Below, piece after piece: positions 50,060 to 62,008 of a DNA stretch of 64,000 nt (positions within the stretch are counted from its first letter, which is position 1; the number at the start of each line of letters is the position of its first letter). A program made the translations under genes and the position numbers. This DNA is from Dendrophyllia cribrosa. Taxonomy: Eukaryota; Cnidaria; Anthozoa; Scleractinia; Dendrophylliidae. The DNA lies in contig JAJLRJ010000014.1 of assembly GCA_024195265.1 (NCBI GenBank), positions 24,619,009-24,683,008 on the forward strand, written 5' to 3'. The notes beneath the pieces were generated by a model. That model was not told the DNA's origin. It was given only the letters and a program-made list of their open reading frames with translations, and did no database searches.

Positions 50060-50460
50060 ACTTTAAAGGAATTCCTGCCCAGCAAGTGCAGTCCTTCTGT
50101 TCACGAAGAGCGTCAAAACAGTGACACGCACAACGTGAATCCGACCACGAAGAACAGGCGAAGACACAATATACACCAAATTGAAGAAACGTTGTCGAGT
50201 GAAAAGCATAAACCATGAACGATGCGACCCAAAGGCTTACTGGGAAGTTGGGTAAATTAATCTTCGTCTGTGACAGAAACACATAATATTAACACACGAT
50301 GCATAAATCATGCTCTAAAATGTCTCAAACAAGAAAACAACTTGATTATCAAGAAATGGAATATTACTATGCTTACCAATGCTGCCTACCCAGAATCCCA
50401 TTCGGTCTCATCGTTCATGGTTTATGCTTTTCATGGGTCAACGTTTCTTCAATTAGGTGT
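50060..50460. repeat. Foldback sequence
   Basis: AATTGAAGAAACGTTG and AAAGCATAAACCATGAACGATG near 50165-50225 recur inverted near 50405-50460. Confidence 0.65.
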
Positions 50461-50709
50461 ATAGCAGCTGAAGAGGAAGCGGCTAATGAACATGTCCGTT
50501 CAACTGTTCTGAACGAAGTGGCCTTGAAACACCCAATTGTTTTTGACATGTTTGACTTATGTGACATGTTCAAGTCCTGTAAACAACTCAGTTTATCAAT
50601 GCTTTGCACTATTTGCGATCATTTTGACGTGGAAATAACGCACATCAAAGCGCGAAGGAAAGCACCTTATATAAAAACAGGCAACTGTTGTGAGGGAGAT
50701 CCGGCTTAG
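50299..50709 (+). pseudogene. Unidentified transposon-associated ORF
   Basis: A 136-codon frame whose second half (VFDMFDLCDMFKSCKQLSLS; HIKARRKAPYIKTGN) has a SAP-like helical pattern (Leu-x-x-Leu-Cys-x-x-Cys...Arg-Arg-Lys). The first half overlaps the foldback repeat. Probably an exon of a repetitive element. Confidence 0.3.
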
Positions 50710-51494
50710 GATTTTATTCTTTGGGCACGAAATATTCAAAAACCATTAAGCCTGCAATTCTTGTTTGTCCCCTTTCAACAAGAATTGAAAAATGAAAAGA
50801 ACGAAATTTTGCGATTTTAATCTGGCGTGTTTTAGAAACAAAAATATATCAAGTTATACAGGAAGATTAGAAGAACATATCAAGCATATTTTGGTTGCGA
50901 ATTTTTATTCTGATTACACATTTCTCTCCAAAGTTAATGTTCAAAAAAGTCAACCAATACACAATGTTTAGATCGGCTTTGTCCATCAACATTTTTCTTT
51001 GCGTGACATCTTTGCGACTCTATGGGCTCCTTGTTCCCAGGAATACGTGATGTGGCAACGCGTGATTCGGGTAACAAGTGAGTACATAGTGCGCAACCTG
51101 ATATGGTGAACGGGTCATTGTGTAATCTATTTGCGTTGGCATTCTTGCTGGCGTCATTGAATTCATCGCTCGTCGCTACACCATGCTGAAGAGTTGCAAT
51201 AACAACGAAACAGCTATCCACGGTTGCGATCCTACTTTATCTGTTTCTGTCGTGATAGCCGTCTCACAAAGATTACTTTTTTACGTAGTCAGATCAGCCC
51301 TGCAGTTCATTGAATGTTTGTTCATTTTTTGGCTTGTTAGGTCTCTCGCAGATCCTACGTATACCTTTAACAACGTTATCGTTTGCGGTCCTTTGCAGAT
51401 TTTACTTTTAAACCAATACCACCGAAGTATTAGCTAGATTAGATTTACCTTCATATCTTTTTCGGGGAAAAGGAAGGTTGGGATCTTTATTGTT
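50710..51494. other. No gene seen
   Basis: Short frames only. Confidence 0.35.
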
Positions 51495-52290
51495 CTGGAA
51501 TAAAGGTTCCCAATCAACGTTTTTTGATACTGAGAACCATGGCTGCAGAACAAATTCCGAAACAAATATGTTCCAAACTTGTAGGGGTACAATACCAGAA
51601 ACGAATTGTAAGACAAGTGCAGCAGCACAGTCACAGTTATGCAATGAATTCAATGTTACGTGCTTTAATTAAAAACATAAAACAAAATTACCTTGCCAAG
51701 AATTTTACTGAATAAATATTTAGACAGTAGCTCAGGAAGGGGTATCGAATGGTCTTTGCGAGCATTTGCGAGCATGCGAGCACTGTGTTTTGTCTTGCTA
51801 GCACGAGCAGTCATCACATTTCTCTTGCGAGCAGCGAGCACTTTAGAAAAAACAACAGGCGAGCAGCGAGCACTTCGTAAATTTTCAATGTTGTATTAGC
51901 TTGTATTATTATAATGACAAATTTCATTTCTGAGAGCCACCTCTCAAATCAGAATTTATATGTCCCATCCTTTCAATCCGTAGACGCCCTGTGATCTATT
52001 GCCGTCTCTGTAAGTCTTCCAACTGAATTGTATATTTGATGGCATTTAACATAACATTATTTCTGTACCAAGAAACCTACAAAGCAGGATTTACGAAATT
52101 TCGAGCAATCAGCAAAATTTAACGAAAATCCAAGCATGCGAGCAATTGCGAAAATTTTGCGAGCAACGAGCACTGGTCTAAATTTTGCGAGCAAATCGAG
52201 CAAAGGCCACATTTTGCGAGCACTTGAAAATTTTAAGGGACTATTCGATACCCCTTCAGAAGACTACTCGTTTCCACCTTCGATTTGCGC
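51495..52290 (-). repeat. Inverted duplication, arm 2 (interrupted)
   Basis: Complement of 49610-49880, split at CAGCTCAG by the element at 51736-52257. Confidence 0.7.
51736..52257. mobile_element. MITE rich in GCGAGCA motifs
   Basis: 522 bp with 14-bp inverted ends GAAGGGGTATCGAA and TTCGATACCCCTTC. GCGAGCA and close variants occur about a dozen times inside. Arm 1 at 49610-49880 provides the uninterrupted sequence across the insertion point. Confidence 0.8.
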
Positions 52291-52870
52291 ACCATAAAAT
52301 TTACTTTCTCTTTGTCGATCTTGAGAACTACTTTTTTCCTAATATCGCTCTATGTGCAATTTTTGGGTAATTTTCGATTTTAATCACTTTTACAAAAATC
52401 TGAGGAAAGACTCGATGGATTTAAAAAAAAAAAAACGTTCACCACGCATGTATACCGATGTGAAAAATATTATCTCAAAGTTTCATTGACATTGATTGAT
52501 TCACTGGAATGCCTGATCTGACTGACGATTGAAAAATGTACAGTACCACCTCCAGAAAACTGTATTGAAACACCTTAAAAAATACATAAACAATACACTT
52601 CGATCAACCAATACAAAGCAATGTGTCCACACAACTGACAAGGAGCAATATGTCCCTACTCTCTGGATAAATGTGAAAAGTCTTCTCGAAGTTGGCGATC
52701 ATTTTAATAACTGAAATAAAACTTGCTGTCGTAATCAGTAACAAAACGAAATTTTCCCAGCTTCGCTTTAACTCGTACAATAGGTATTGTAAAAAAAATG
52801 AAGGTTTTTAAAATTAGAAAGTATTTAGTAGTGGCAATGAAATCGCTTTAACAAATAGCATCAAACCTAC
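52291..52870. other. No gene seen
   Basis: AT-rich DNA. Confidence 0.4.
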
Positions 52871-52942
52871 AGAATCTGTAAATTTGTTAAACGGGAGAAT
52901 ACATCCTTGGCAAGTCCTTCAATGTAATTATAGCTAACACGC
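52871..52942 (-). CDS. LRR exon
   Basis: 72 nt, acceptor tatttctag, donor gtaggt, phase 2; repeat contains VSYNYIEGLAKDVF. Confidence 0.78.
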
Positions 52943-53420
52943 CTAGAAATAGAACGGACGTTAAAACAAATAAAATACATTTTTATTATCAATATGGAAC
53001 GATATGGTTATCAGTTGGTCTTCTCGTAGCCCAGCTTGGTCCAAACAATTAATGTTCAAGCCGTTGGAGTGATTCTATATATTATATCGCAAAAGACCCC
53101 ACAAATAACAGGGACGATCAAAATCGCTTGGGAGTGTCTTGGGAAAAACTCAAGTCTAGATCCCACAGCAGGATAGTGGAACACGATTAGCAACGACGTT
53201 AACGTATACATATTTTTCCCCTCGTGACGAAAACGAAATAGGATACGTTTACACGCAAGCAATTATTCGCCCTGTTATACAAATGACGAGCGGTAAACTG
53301 TTGTAGCAAGCCTTTGTAACAACAAGTCATCTCTATATTTTTTCATGTGGTAATAAAACAAGAATACTGTTCGATCTATTCAGCAATCATTGTTAACTGA
53401 ATGCATAAATTTACTTACCC
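52943..53420. other. No gene seen
   Basis: AT-rich DNA with no clear element. Confidence 0.4.
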
Positions 53421-53423
53421 ATT

Positions 53424-53625
53424 TTTTAACTCGTGAATACGCGAAGCGTAATAAACGGGTTATCGCAGACGGTGGCAAATATGCAAATTTCAACTCACTC
53501 CATCACTCGGCTGTAAACTTTTGGTCACGTGAATCCAGCGATAACAATAACTTATTTATTGTAAACGAATATGAACAACAATAAGCTTAAAGATGTTTCG
53601 CATTTGGAGTCTTTTGATCGTGACG
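53424..53625. repeat. Dispersed repeat, related to 62946-63180
   Basis: AACTCGTGAATACGCG...ACGGGTTATCG and CCAGCGATAACAATAACT...GAACAACAATAAGCTTAAA are shared with the insert at 62946. Confidence 0.7.
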
Positions 53626-54410
53626 AATAAACCAAATGTATGTATTGTATGTATTTTATGTCTTAGCGAGACACAAATACGCATTCTTTGAAATAGGAGA
53701 GAACTGGACACGGTTAAGCGTTAAGGTCAACTTTCATATGTCGTCAGTGGATCTGTTCCTCGAGTGAAAATATATCCTTGCGTTTTTCTACTGAACAGCG
53801 CATGTAGACCTTAAATATCACACATATCATATCGCGAATTACGGTATATTAATAGATATCGAGTCGTGTTTATAATTTAAACATACCGTACATTGCGTTA
53901 CGCGTTGTATATATAAATTTCGCAATCTTTTCGAAAGTGTTAATTGATGCAATAGAGCTTCCACGAAATCGAGAGTTTCCTCGACTAAATCGACTAAGCA
54001 CGAGTCTAAATTCACATTTTCTACTTAACCTCATTTCGACATCTTTTTGTAAGAAAGGATATATGTCCAGAAATGCAGGCTAATGAGATTCATGCTCTTT
54101 ATGATAGACATCATGAAGTGTCCCCTAATCCTAATTCTCACCTAAACGCAAGCAATTCTGTCAAACATGAAGTCATATGCAAATGACAAATAATTGTGTG
54201 TAATATGAAGTACCCAAGGTCCGAGTTACCTGCATTTCTGGACATAAGTGTTAAAATACTGATTTTTCTTGGAAGGTTATTTGCTTATAGCGAGAATAAT
54301 CCCTGAATTTATATATTCTATATCTTACATCAAGTGTCTAAAATAGACACTTTAATTTATTGTTTTAGTTTGTTCATACATGTAGCGCAGTTGTGTTACT
54401 TATAACGTAC
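53626..54410. other. No gene seen
   Basis: Includes ATGCAGGCTAATGAG-type text and its near complement around 54080 and 54230 (CCAGAAATGCAG and CTGCATTTCTGG), suggesting a small foldback. Confidence 0.4.
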
Positions 54411-54482
54411 AGCGATTTCAGATTTGTCAGCTTAGCAAACACATCATCAGGTAGTTCAGTAATTTGGTTGGAGCTCAAGTAC
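54411..54482 (-). CDS. LRR exon (A-type)
   Basis: 72 nt, acceptor ctattttatag, donor gtacgt, phase 2; repeat contains LSSNQITELPDDVF. Flanking intron sequence is shared with the exons at 57529, 58230 and 60948. Confidence 0.82.
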
Positions 54483-55017
54483 CTATAAAATAGTAACAAT
54501 CAAATGAATAGAAAAATAATAAAATTCTCATGGTAATAAATGCTATGTAGTAAAATTGTAATTGTTTACGTTTTAAAAAGTTTCTCCATTCACAGAGCAG
54601 GCTGGTAAACACGCCGTCGTTTACACGTTCGAGATTGGAAAATAAAATAAAGAGGAAACATGCGAATGGAGGTTGGGATGCTCTTTTTAGATGAAATCAT
54701 CTTTGGATTCTCTTATGGAAATTTCTTTGGTTAACGTCGCTGTTTTATGTTGCTAATTACAGTCTGACAAGGTGCAAGTGATATTCTGCAATTTTTTTTT
54801 TGCGTGCGAGGTATAATGGCATGGATGAAATTTATCTTGATCAGAAGTACGGTCTTAGGAAAATCACTCTATCTGTGTATCTTGCATCAGTACCTAAAAT
54901 AGACACTTTTATTCGTTGTTTTAAATTGTTCATACATGTTGCGTAGTTGTACATTACATTTGTAGTGTTGCTTACGGCGATTTCGGAAAACCCGTGAAAC
55001 AAAATTAAACAGTCATT

Positions 55018-55650
55018 GGCTGCGGCCGCATTAGAGTAGTTAACCCGGTTGTTTGCAATTAATTAATTAAAATTAACTAGGTTAACAAAATTTCTGATGC
55101 GGCCGCGTATTTTTGGCGTTCACCGGATTTTAACCGTGTTAGCGGTTCCCATGGAAATTAATTAAAGAACAATAGATTTTTTTAACCGGGTTAGGTTTAT
55201 TTAAACCACCTCGCTAGGTAGTTTAGTGCAGGTTAACTTTCCCGATCTGTCAATCATCTTCGCTTACGCGGTAATTTTTGGCGTCCTGTTGAATTCGTAG
55301 GTGACCTTCGTAGGGACGACTTTCAATTTCAAATAGAGAAAGGAAAACCGTCGTGTGTTCATGTTCTCCACAAAACCTAAAAATTTGATCATTTGACGAT
55401 GATGTTTTGCTGGGAATAACAATATGTAAAATGCACGTGTAGAGGCATTGTTTTCGCTCATTAATCGTATTGTTTTTTGCAGCTCTCGCTAGCAAATGAT
55501 AACATGATATCTCACGTTCAAAGTTCAACCTTCTGAAGTGCGGCCGCTCTGAAAAATAAACTCGGTTATTTCATTACAAACCGAGTTATTTTAACCGGGT
55601 TATTTTAACCGGGTAATAACCCTGTTAACTTGCCAAGTGCGGCCGCAGCC
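55018..55650. mobile_element. MITE with NotI-site ends
   Basis: 633 bp with inverted ends GGCTGCGGCCGCA and TGCGGCCGCAGCC, flanked by ATT on both sides. The paralogous intron at about 58100-58130 has the site without the insert and one ATT. Confidence 0.88.
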
Positions 55651-55690
55651 ATTGTCTAAATAGTCAAATGCAAACAAACGAAAACAATGG

Positions 55691-55800
55691 AATTGTGTAA
55701 GGGATAATGCCCGAGCTCCGAGGCCTTCTTAAAAATAATTAAATCATTATTTTTATGAAGGCCGAGGAGCGAGGGTATTATCCGTTTTAATGCACCTTTT
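55691..55800. mobile_element. Small hairpin element
   Basis: GGATAATGCCCGAGCTCCGAGGCC and GGCCGAGGAGCGAGGGTATTATCC flank a short AT-rich centre; absent from the paralogous intron near 58130. Confidence 0.65.
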
Positions 55801-56866
55801 CATTGTTTTAGAACAAGCAAATTAAACCAACGAGTTGCTGTGAAATTTGACTCATTAGTGACAGTAGTGATTGTCTGAATACCGTAAGGATTACGCAGGT
55901 ATTTTAATCATTGTAATGGAAAAAGTCAAACTAAATTTCAATTTTGACGACGGCTTTAATGACTCCCTTGGGGAATTGTTTCTTACCGTTACAATCATTT
56001 TGGCCTTTATTAGAATTGATCAACTATGTCCTCGATGAAACGCTGTGATGCGCTGTGAGGCGCCGTTAACGTTTGTGATATATTCTTTACTGGCCAAGTA
56101 GGATATACTTTTTACAACAAGATGGAGTTAAAGTTCTCAAGTTACCGCAAAATAGGAAAAAGGAATCAGGAGGATGCAATCTTAGAACTTTGAACACGTG
56201 AGCAAGCGAAGTGAAATTTAGTACACTTTTGAAACGTTTCAATTCTTACATGACAAGGGTAAATAGTTCCTTGACAGTTAGCAGCAGCAATAATCCGGGT
56301 TTGGGGATATGGACTTTGGATAAAATTGTAGGAAATTGGCTGTCGATAATTTTTCATTCCACGTTCAATGCAATGGAAAAATATAGAGTATTTGCCTTAT
56401 AGTGTCTATAGTGAAGGTTTATTTAAAACTATTAACCAAGGTAGTTTAAAACCTAAACAAATACGTCCCTCTGAGATACAGGGCGTATGTTGTTGGTCCA
56501 GAGGGATGGGTTGTTCATTTTGTTGACACGTACATGAAACAGTGTTTGTCAGGGGTGTTGTGGGTACTATCCATGTTGGAATTTTTAATAAATTTTGCTG
56601 ATTATTTTAAATTGAGAAGATTCTAGAAAATCACTGAGGTGGAACAGTAGGTCATTATTGTGGTCAGTGTAGTCTGTTCCAGGCGTTAAGTTTGTGGCTC
56701 CCCACAATCTAAACGCCTGGAACAGGCTATGGTCAAAAAATAATAACCTCCTGTTCCACTTCACTGACCACAATAATGACCTGTTGTTCCATTTCAGTGA
56801 GCATTTATGCGGATTATTACAAATAATAACCTGTTCAAAACAATGAAAAGGTGCATTAATGTCTAA
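55801..56866. other. No gene seen; one foldback
   Basis: GGTCATTATTGTGGTCAGTG and CACTGACCACAATAATGACC (about 56649 and 56762) enclose an inverted repeat around CCAGGCGTTTAGATTGTGG-type text. Confidence 0.55.
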
Positions 56867-57299
56867 GGCCCCGTCCACACGTACACGTTTACGTTCGTAA
56901 ACGCATATTTTTTTATGCGTTTAGGTCTCCCGTCCACACGTAGACGATGAAAACGGTCACCCTAAACGGATATTTTCGAAAACGCTCTCCAAAGTGGATA
57001 TTTTCGAAAATGCCGTTTACCCGTTTACGTGTGGACAGCGTAAACGGATATTTTCGTAAACGCTGATGTCGCAGATTCGGACCCAGTCCATAAATAAAGA
57101 AAATAGAGCAGATATCCAATATGGCGGACGATCTGACGCATGCTCAATGCAGATTTGAATCGTTTACCTATCGTTTTAGCGATTAAGTGTGGACAGGTGA
57201 AAACGAATCGTAAACGATGGCTGGCTTCGTGTGGACGGGAGCGTTTTAGATAAAAAAATATGCGTTTACGAACGTAAACGTATACGTGTGGACGGGGCC
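56867..57299. mobile_element. PIF/Harbinger-type MITE
   Basis: 433 bp with inverted ends GGCCCCGTCCACACGTA and TACGTGTGGACGGGGCC and TAA on both sides. The paralogous intron near 58168 (GTCTAATAGTGCC) has the empty site with one TAA. Internal repeats of AAACGGATATTTTCG. Confidence 0.9.
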
Positions 57300-57528
57300 T
57301 AATAGTGCCTATTTGTCTAATGTATATTTCACGGGTTATGTTAAACCATGATGGAGTGATTTTCGTAAGACCGTGAAACAGTATCTTGCAATTAATCAAA
57401 ATTAGCCAAAATTAGCTAAAACAAAACAAAAGAAAACAATGGAATTAGTGTCTTATAGTGTCTACTAGTGCGTACTAACTTAGTAACTGTTTCATGGTCT
57501 TACGAAAATTACTCTATAATTAACGTAC

Positions 57529-57600
57529 AGCCATTCTAGATTTGTCAGCTTAGCAAACACATCATGAGGTAGTTCACTAATTTGGTTGGAGTCCAAGTAC
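57529..57600 (-). CDS. LRR exon (A-type)
   Basis: 72 nt, acceptor ctattttatag, donor gtacgt, phase 2; repeat contains LDSNQISELPHDVF. Confidence 0.82.
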
Positions 57601-58229
57601 CTATAAAATAGTAACATTTAAATGAGTAGGAAAAACAATTAAGGTATGGATCTGAGATAAATGCTATTTAGTAAAATTGTAATCGTTGACGTTTTACAAA
57701 AGTTTCTCGATTCACAAAGCAGGCTGGTAAACACGCCGTCGTTTACACGTTAGAAGTTAGAAACAAAAGAGGGCGCATGCGAATGGAGGTTGGGATGCTC
57801 TTTTTAGATAAAGTCTTCTTTGCATTTTCTTATGGAAGGTTCTTTGGTTAACGTCGGTGTTTTGTTTGTTGCTAATTAAAGTCTGACAAAATGCGAGAGA
57901 TACCCTGCAATATTTTTTTGTGTGCGAGTTATAATGCCATGGATTAAATTTATCATGATTAGATGTTGCGATCATCTTTGTATCTGTGTATTTTGCATCA
58001 GTATCTAAAATAGACACTTTTATTCATTGTTTCAAAACTGTTCATACATGTAGCGTAGTTGTAGATTAGTGTTGCTCACAGCGATTTCACAAAACCCGTG
58101 AAAAAATTAAACAGTTATTGTCTAATAGTCAAAAGAAAACAAACGAAAAAAAAATGGAATTTTTGTCTAATAGTGCCTATTTGTCTAATGTCTATTTCAC
58201 GGGTTATGTAAAACCACGCTATAACGTAC

Positions 58230-58301
58230 AGCCATTCCAGATTTGTCAGCTTAGCAAACACATCATGAGGTAGTCCAGTAATTTGGTTGGAGGTCAAGGA
58301 C
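58230..58301 (-). CDS. LRR exon (A-type)
   Basis: 72 nt, acceptor ctatttcatag, donor gtacgt, phase 2; repeat contains LTSNQITGLPHDVF. The intron to 57529 is the unfilled copy for two MITEs. Confidence 0.82.
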
Positions 58302-59416
58302 CTATGAAATAGTAACATTTAAATGGGTAGAAAAAAACAATTAAATTTCTCGGTATCGATCTAAGATAAATACTATGTAGTAAAATATTGTAATAATTGA
58401 CGTTTTACAAAAGTTTCTCGATTCCACAGCAGGCTGATAAACACGCCATCGTTTGGAAAATAAAACTAAACATGCCAATGGAAATTGGGATGCCCTTTTC
58501 GGACTTTTTAGATAATGTTTTTTTTTATTCTCTTATCGAAGTTTCTTTGCGAGTGATACTTTTTTATGTGCGAGTTATCGTGCCATGTATTGAACTTATC
58601 TTGATCAGATGTTGCGATCAGATGTTGGGATGTTACTGGACATCTCGCATATAGACCCTTTTAATAAATACCAGAATGCGTCATATTCCGTTGTCGATGT
58701 CAAATGTATTATTCTGAATTGTAAAGAGAATTCAAAAGAATATGTTTGATGTCATTAGCGGAAAATGATGCATTGTGGTATTTATTAAAAATGTCTATAA
58801 AAGTACAATTGTAGACAAATCTTCTCGACAATAAAGGTTGTTGTTGTCTTTGTTTCTTTTTATGTGTGCGAGGAATAATGACATGGATTAATTTTTTATG
58901 AACACCAGTTAGACCTTTAACTGAACAAATCGCATATATAAACCTACAATTGAAGACAAATCCTAGTTACAGCCATGCTCCGTCACGCGTGACCAGTAAT
59001 CCACAAGACTGAAATGAACATTTGAATATTTCTTTGTAACGTCCGAGATTTGAATGAAACCTTAAAGATCTCTCCGAAAAACACTTTGAAAGTCACGAGT
59101 TAACGGAAAAATAACTTCGCTACACGCATAAAAAAAAATATTGTTCGGATATGAAACATTTCAAATAAAATGATATTTTGTCGCTCTTTGTTTCCGAAAA
59201 TGCGGTAAAATTCTCACGGGAATTCCGATTCTCGGGATGAATTTACAAAACCGACGCGTAAACTTGAAAAATCCATTCAAATTTTCAAAAATACTGGTCA
59301 CGCGTGACGGAGCATGGCTGTAATCGCGTAAATCATAAGAGATATAAAGAGAACCGTCCTTTCACAAAATCAAATGTAGTGATCTAAGAAATGATTCGGA
59401 TGTACTATTGACTTAC
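58302..59416. other. Intron with small repeats
   Basis: CCATGCTCCGTCACGCGTGACCAGTA (about 58973) recurs inverted near 59300, enclosing about 330 bp, probably a foldback element. Confidence 0.6.
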
Positions 59417-59488
59417 AGTTTTGTTAAACTTTTCAAGTTTGTGAATACATTGTTGGGTAGATGTTTAATAGCATTATCACGTAAAAAC
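59417..59488 (-). CDS. LRR exon (B-type)
   Basis: 72 nt, acceptor ttctcgcag, donor gtaagtc, phase 2; repeat contains LRDNAIKHLPNNVF. Duplicated at 61937. Confidence 0.82.
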
Positions 59489-59624
59489 CTGCGAGAATGC
59501 AAAAAAAAAAAGAGGGGAAAAGTGGAATGTAAAAAAAACATAATGGAAAATTTCTGATAAAGATATATCTCATGTCTTAAATATTGCTTAAAAAAACTGG
59601 TAATAATACTGGGGGCCCACACAA

Positions 59625-60510
59625 ACTGTGTGACCGTTCGTATTTTTTAAATTTAGAGGAAATGTATGGGAATGTCGAGAAGGTTTATGTTATCGTAATA
59701 TACTGAGATGGATTTTTACATATAACATCAAAGCAAACATATTTTTACCTGAAATCTTACATGTATGTGTTGTCGTTTTTGTAGCTTAAAACAGCGAATT
59801 GTAGCGATTTCAAGAGTTTTGCGATGGACGTTTACTTGAACGTATTAAGTAGAGAGACAAAGCCGGAAAATTGGATTTTGGACCGGTCCAGTTCCGAGCC
59901 GATTTCTGTCAAGAAAAAGCCATGGGTTTCTTCTCATACCATTTCCTTTGAAATCCGTCCAAGATCTCAATTAATATTGAGAAATCCAGCAATCGAAGCT
60001 CGATCGAGCCGCAGCTGGAGCTTGGCGTGCCGATCTCCAACAGTCACGCTGTGTGCAAACAATGCTATTCATAAATCCATCCCGTGGGAGGAGAAGCAGG
60101 GGCAACTAAACAGCGACGAACTTTACACTTACTTTACACTTTTCATTCCTTCGCGCGCCATTCGTTTTGGACGGATTTCAAATGAAATGGTACGAGAGGA
60201 AATCTCTAGCTTTAAGCGTGATTTGAAAGCTGTGCGATGGGATTTTCTTGGTGAAAACCGGTTCGGCGCTGGACCGGTCCAAAAGCCAACTTTCCTCCAT
60301 TGTCTCTCTACTATACGCTCAGGTAAACGTCCAACGCGAAACCCTTTAAATCGCTATAATTCACCGTTTTCAGCTACAAGATCGACAACACACAACATTT
60401 CAGGTCAAAATATATTTATTTTGATCTTATATTACGATGAATCTTTTCGATAGCCCAATACATTTCCTCTAAATTTAAAATGCGAACGGTCACACAATTT
60501 GTATTTTTTT
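59625..60510. mobile_element. Long foldback element, copy 1
   Basis: ACACAAACTGTGTGACCG near 59623 and CGGTCACACAATTTG at 60485 are inverted ends, and pairing continues inward for over 200 bp (ATTTAGAGGAAATGTATGGG; GGACGTTTACTTGAACG). A 209-codon open frame inside (59824-60453) follows the palindrome and has no domain. Confidence 0.8.
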
Positions 60511-60947
60511 TGCGTTCTATGATTGCCAATTCGACCTTCTTTCCTATTGACAAAATAAATTCCAAAGTACTGCCATCGGGTCGTGCTCATAGCCTCGCAC
60601 ATTTTGGCAAATAATCCTTCATTAGAGCGTTTTTATATTCAAGAGTTGGCTCATAGGAGCCTTTAATTGTTATTTGAGTAAATGCTTATATGTCATTTTT
60701 AAATCCATTCTCAATGCCGGCTAATAGCTTTGAGAACTCTCATTATTCTTAAAATACTGATTTTTTTCTGGAAAAAACATAAAAGAGGCAAGTCATTTTT
60801 CCAGGAGGATTTTTTGCTTATAGCAAGAGTAATCACTGAATTTATATACTTTGTATCTTTCATCAAGTATCTAAAATTGACACTTTTACTCACTCAAAAT
60901 GTCCATATATGTAGCGTATTTGTACATTATTATTGCTTAATACGTAC
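60511..60947. other. Intron sequence repeated at 63680-64000
   Basis: Part of the segmental duplication (GCGTTCTATGATTGCCAATT and onward). Confidence 0.7.
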
Positions 60948-61019
60948 AGCAATTCCAGATTTGTCAGCTTAGCAAAAACATCATGAGGTAGTTCAGCAAT
61001 GTTGTTGGAGTCCAAGTAT
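60948..61019 (-). CDS. LRR exon (A-type)
   Basis: 72 nt, acceptor cctttttatag, donor gtacgt, phase 2; repeat contains LDSNNIAELPHDVF. Confidence 0.82.
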
Positions 61020-61936
61020 CTATAAAAAGGAACATTTAAAACATTACTATAATTTAGTAAAATTGTAATCGTTGACGTTTTACAAAAGTTTCTCGATTCA
61101 CAGAGCAGGCTGGAGTAAACACGCCATCGTTTACACGTTAGAAGTTCAACAAAAGAGGGACTGATGCGAATGGAGGTTGGGATGCTCTTTTTAGATAAAG
61201 TCTTCTTTGCATTTTCTTATGGAAGGTTCTTTGGTTAACGTCGGTGTTTTGTTTGTTGATAATAAAAGTCTGACAAAATGCGAGAGATACCCTGCAATAT
61301 TTTTTGTGTGCGAGTTATAATGCAATGGATTAAATTTATCATGATTAGATGTTGCGATCATCTTTGTCTTTTTTGGATTCTCTTATGGAAGTTTCTTTGC
61401 GAGTGATATTTTATTTGTGACGTGCACGTGTGCGAGTTATCGTGCCATGTATTGAATTTATCTTGATCAGATGTTGCGATCATCGGCTAGACCGTTTACT
61501 GAACATCTCGCATATTAAGGTACAATTGTAGACAAATCCTCTCCTCGACAATAAACGTTGTTGTTGTCTTTATTTCTTTTTATGTGTGCGAGGAAAAATG
61601 ACATGGATTAAATTTTTTATGAACATCAGTTAGACCTTTTGCTGAACACATCGCATATATAAACCTACAATTGAAGACAAATTCTAGTTAATCGCGTAAA
61701 TAATAAGAGATATAAAGAGAACCGTCCTTTCACAAAATCAAATGTGTGGTATAATTAGCCCTTCCTTCTTCTATTTGCAGTGCTGTGTTATCTGAGGTCA
61801 TATTCAAAGCACATTGACATTAGGGGGAACGTAAGGCTGAGTCCTGTAGATGTATGGGAAATTAACATGTCCAGAATTGTATCTTATATTTTCAGCTAGT
61901 GATCTAAGAAATGATTCGGATGTACTATTGACTTAC
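61020..61936. other. Intron sequence shared with 57600-59400
   Basis: Blocks such as GCAGGCTGG(A)GTAAACACGCC and TCGACAATAAACGTTGTTGTTG recur in the introns at 57.7 and 58.4-58.9 kb, showing descent from a common duplicated unit. Confidence 0.7.
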
Positions 61937-62008
61937 AGTTTTGTTAAACGTTTCAAGTTTTGAAATACATTGTTTGGTAGATGTTTAATAGCATTATCAC
62001 GTAAATAC
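61937..62008 (-). CDS. LRR exon (B-type), most 5' seen
   Basis: 72 nt, acceptor ttctcgcag, donor gtaagtc, phase 2; repeat contains LRDNAIKHLPNNVF. No exon upstream of it is visible before the window ends, and no signal peptide, LRR N-cap or membrane domain was found, so both gene ends are outside the window. Confidence 0.82.

Noticed and set aside
59824..60453. 209-codon protein-coding gene
   Set aside because: The frame lies inside a long foldback element, shows no domain, and the second copy (62340-62880) is riddled with frame differences.
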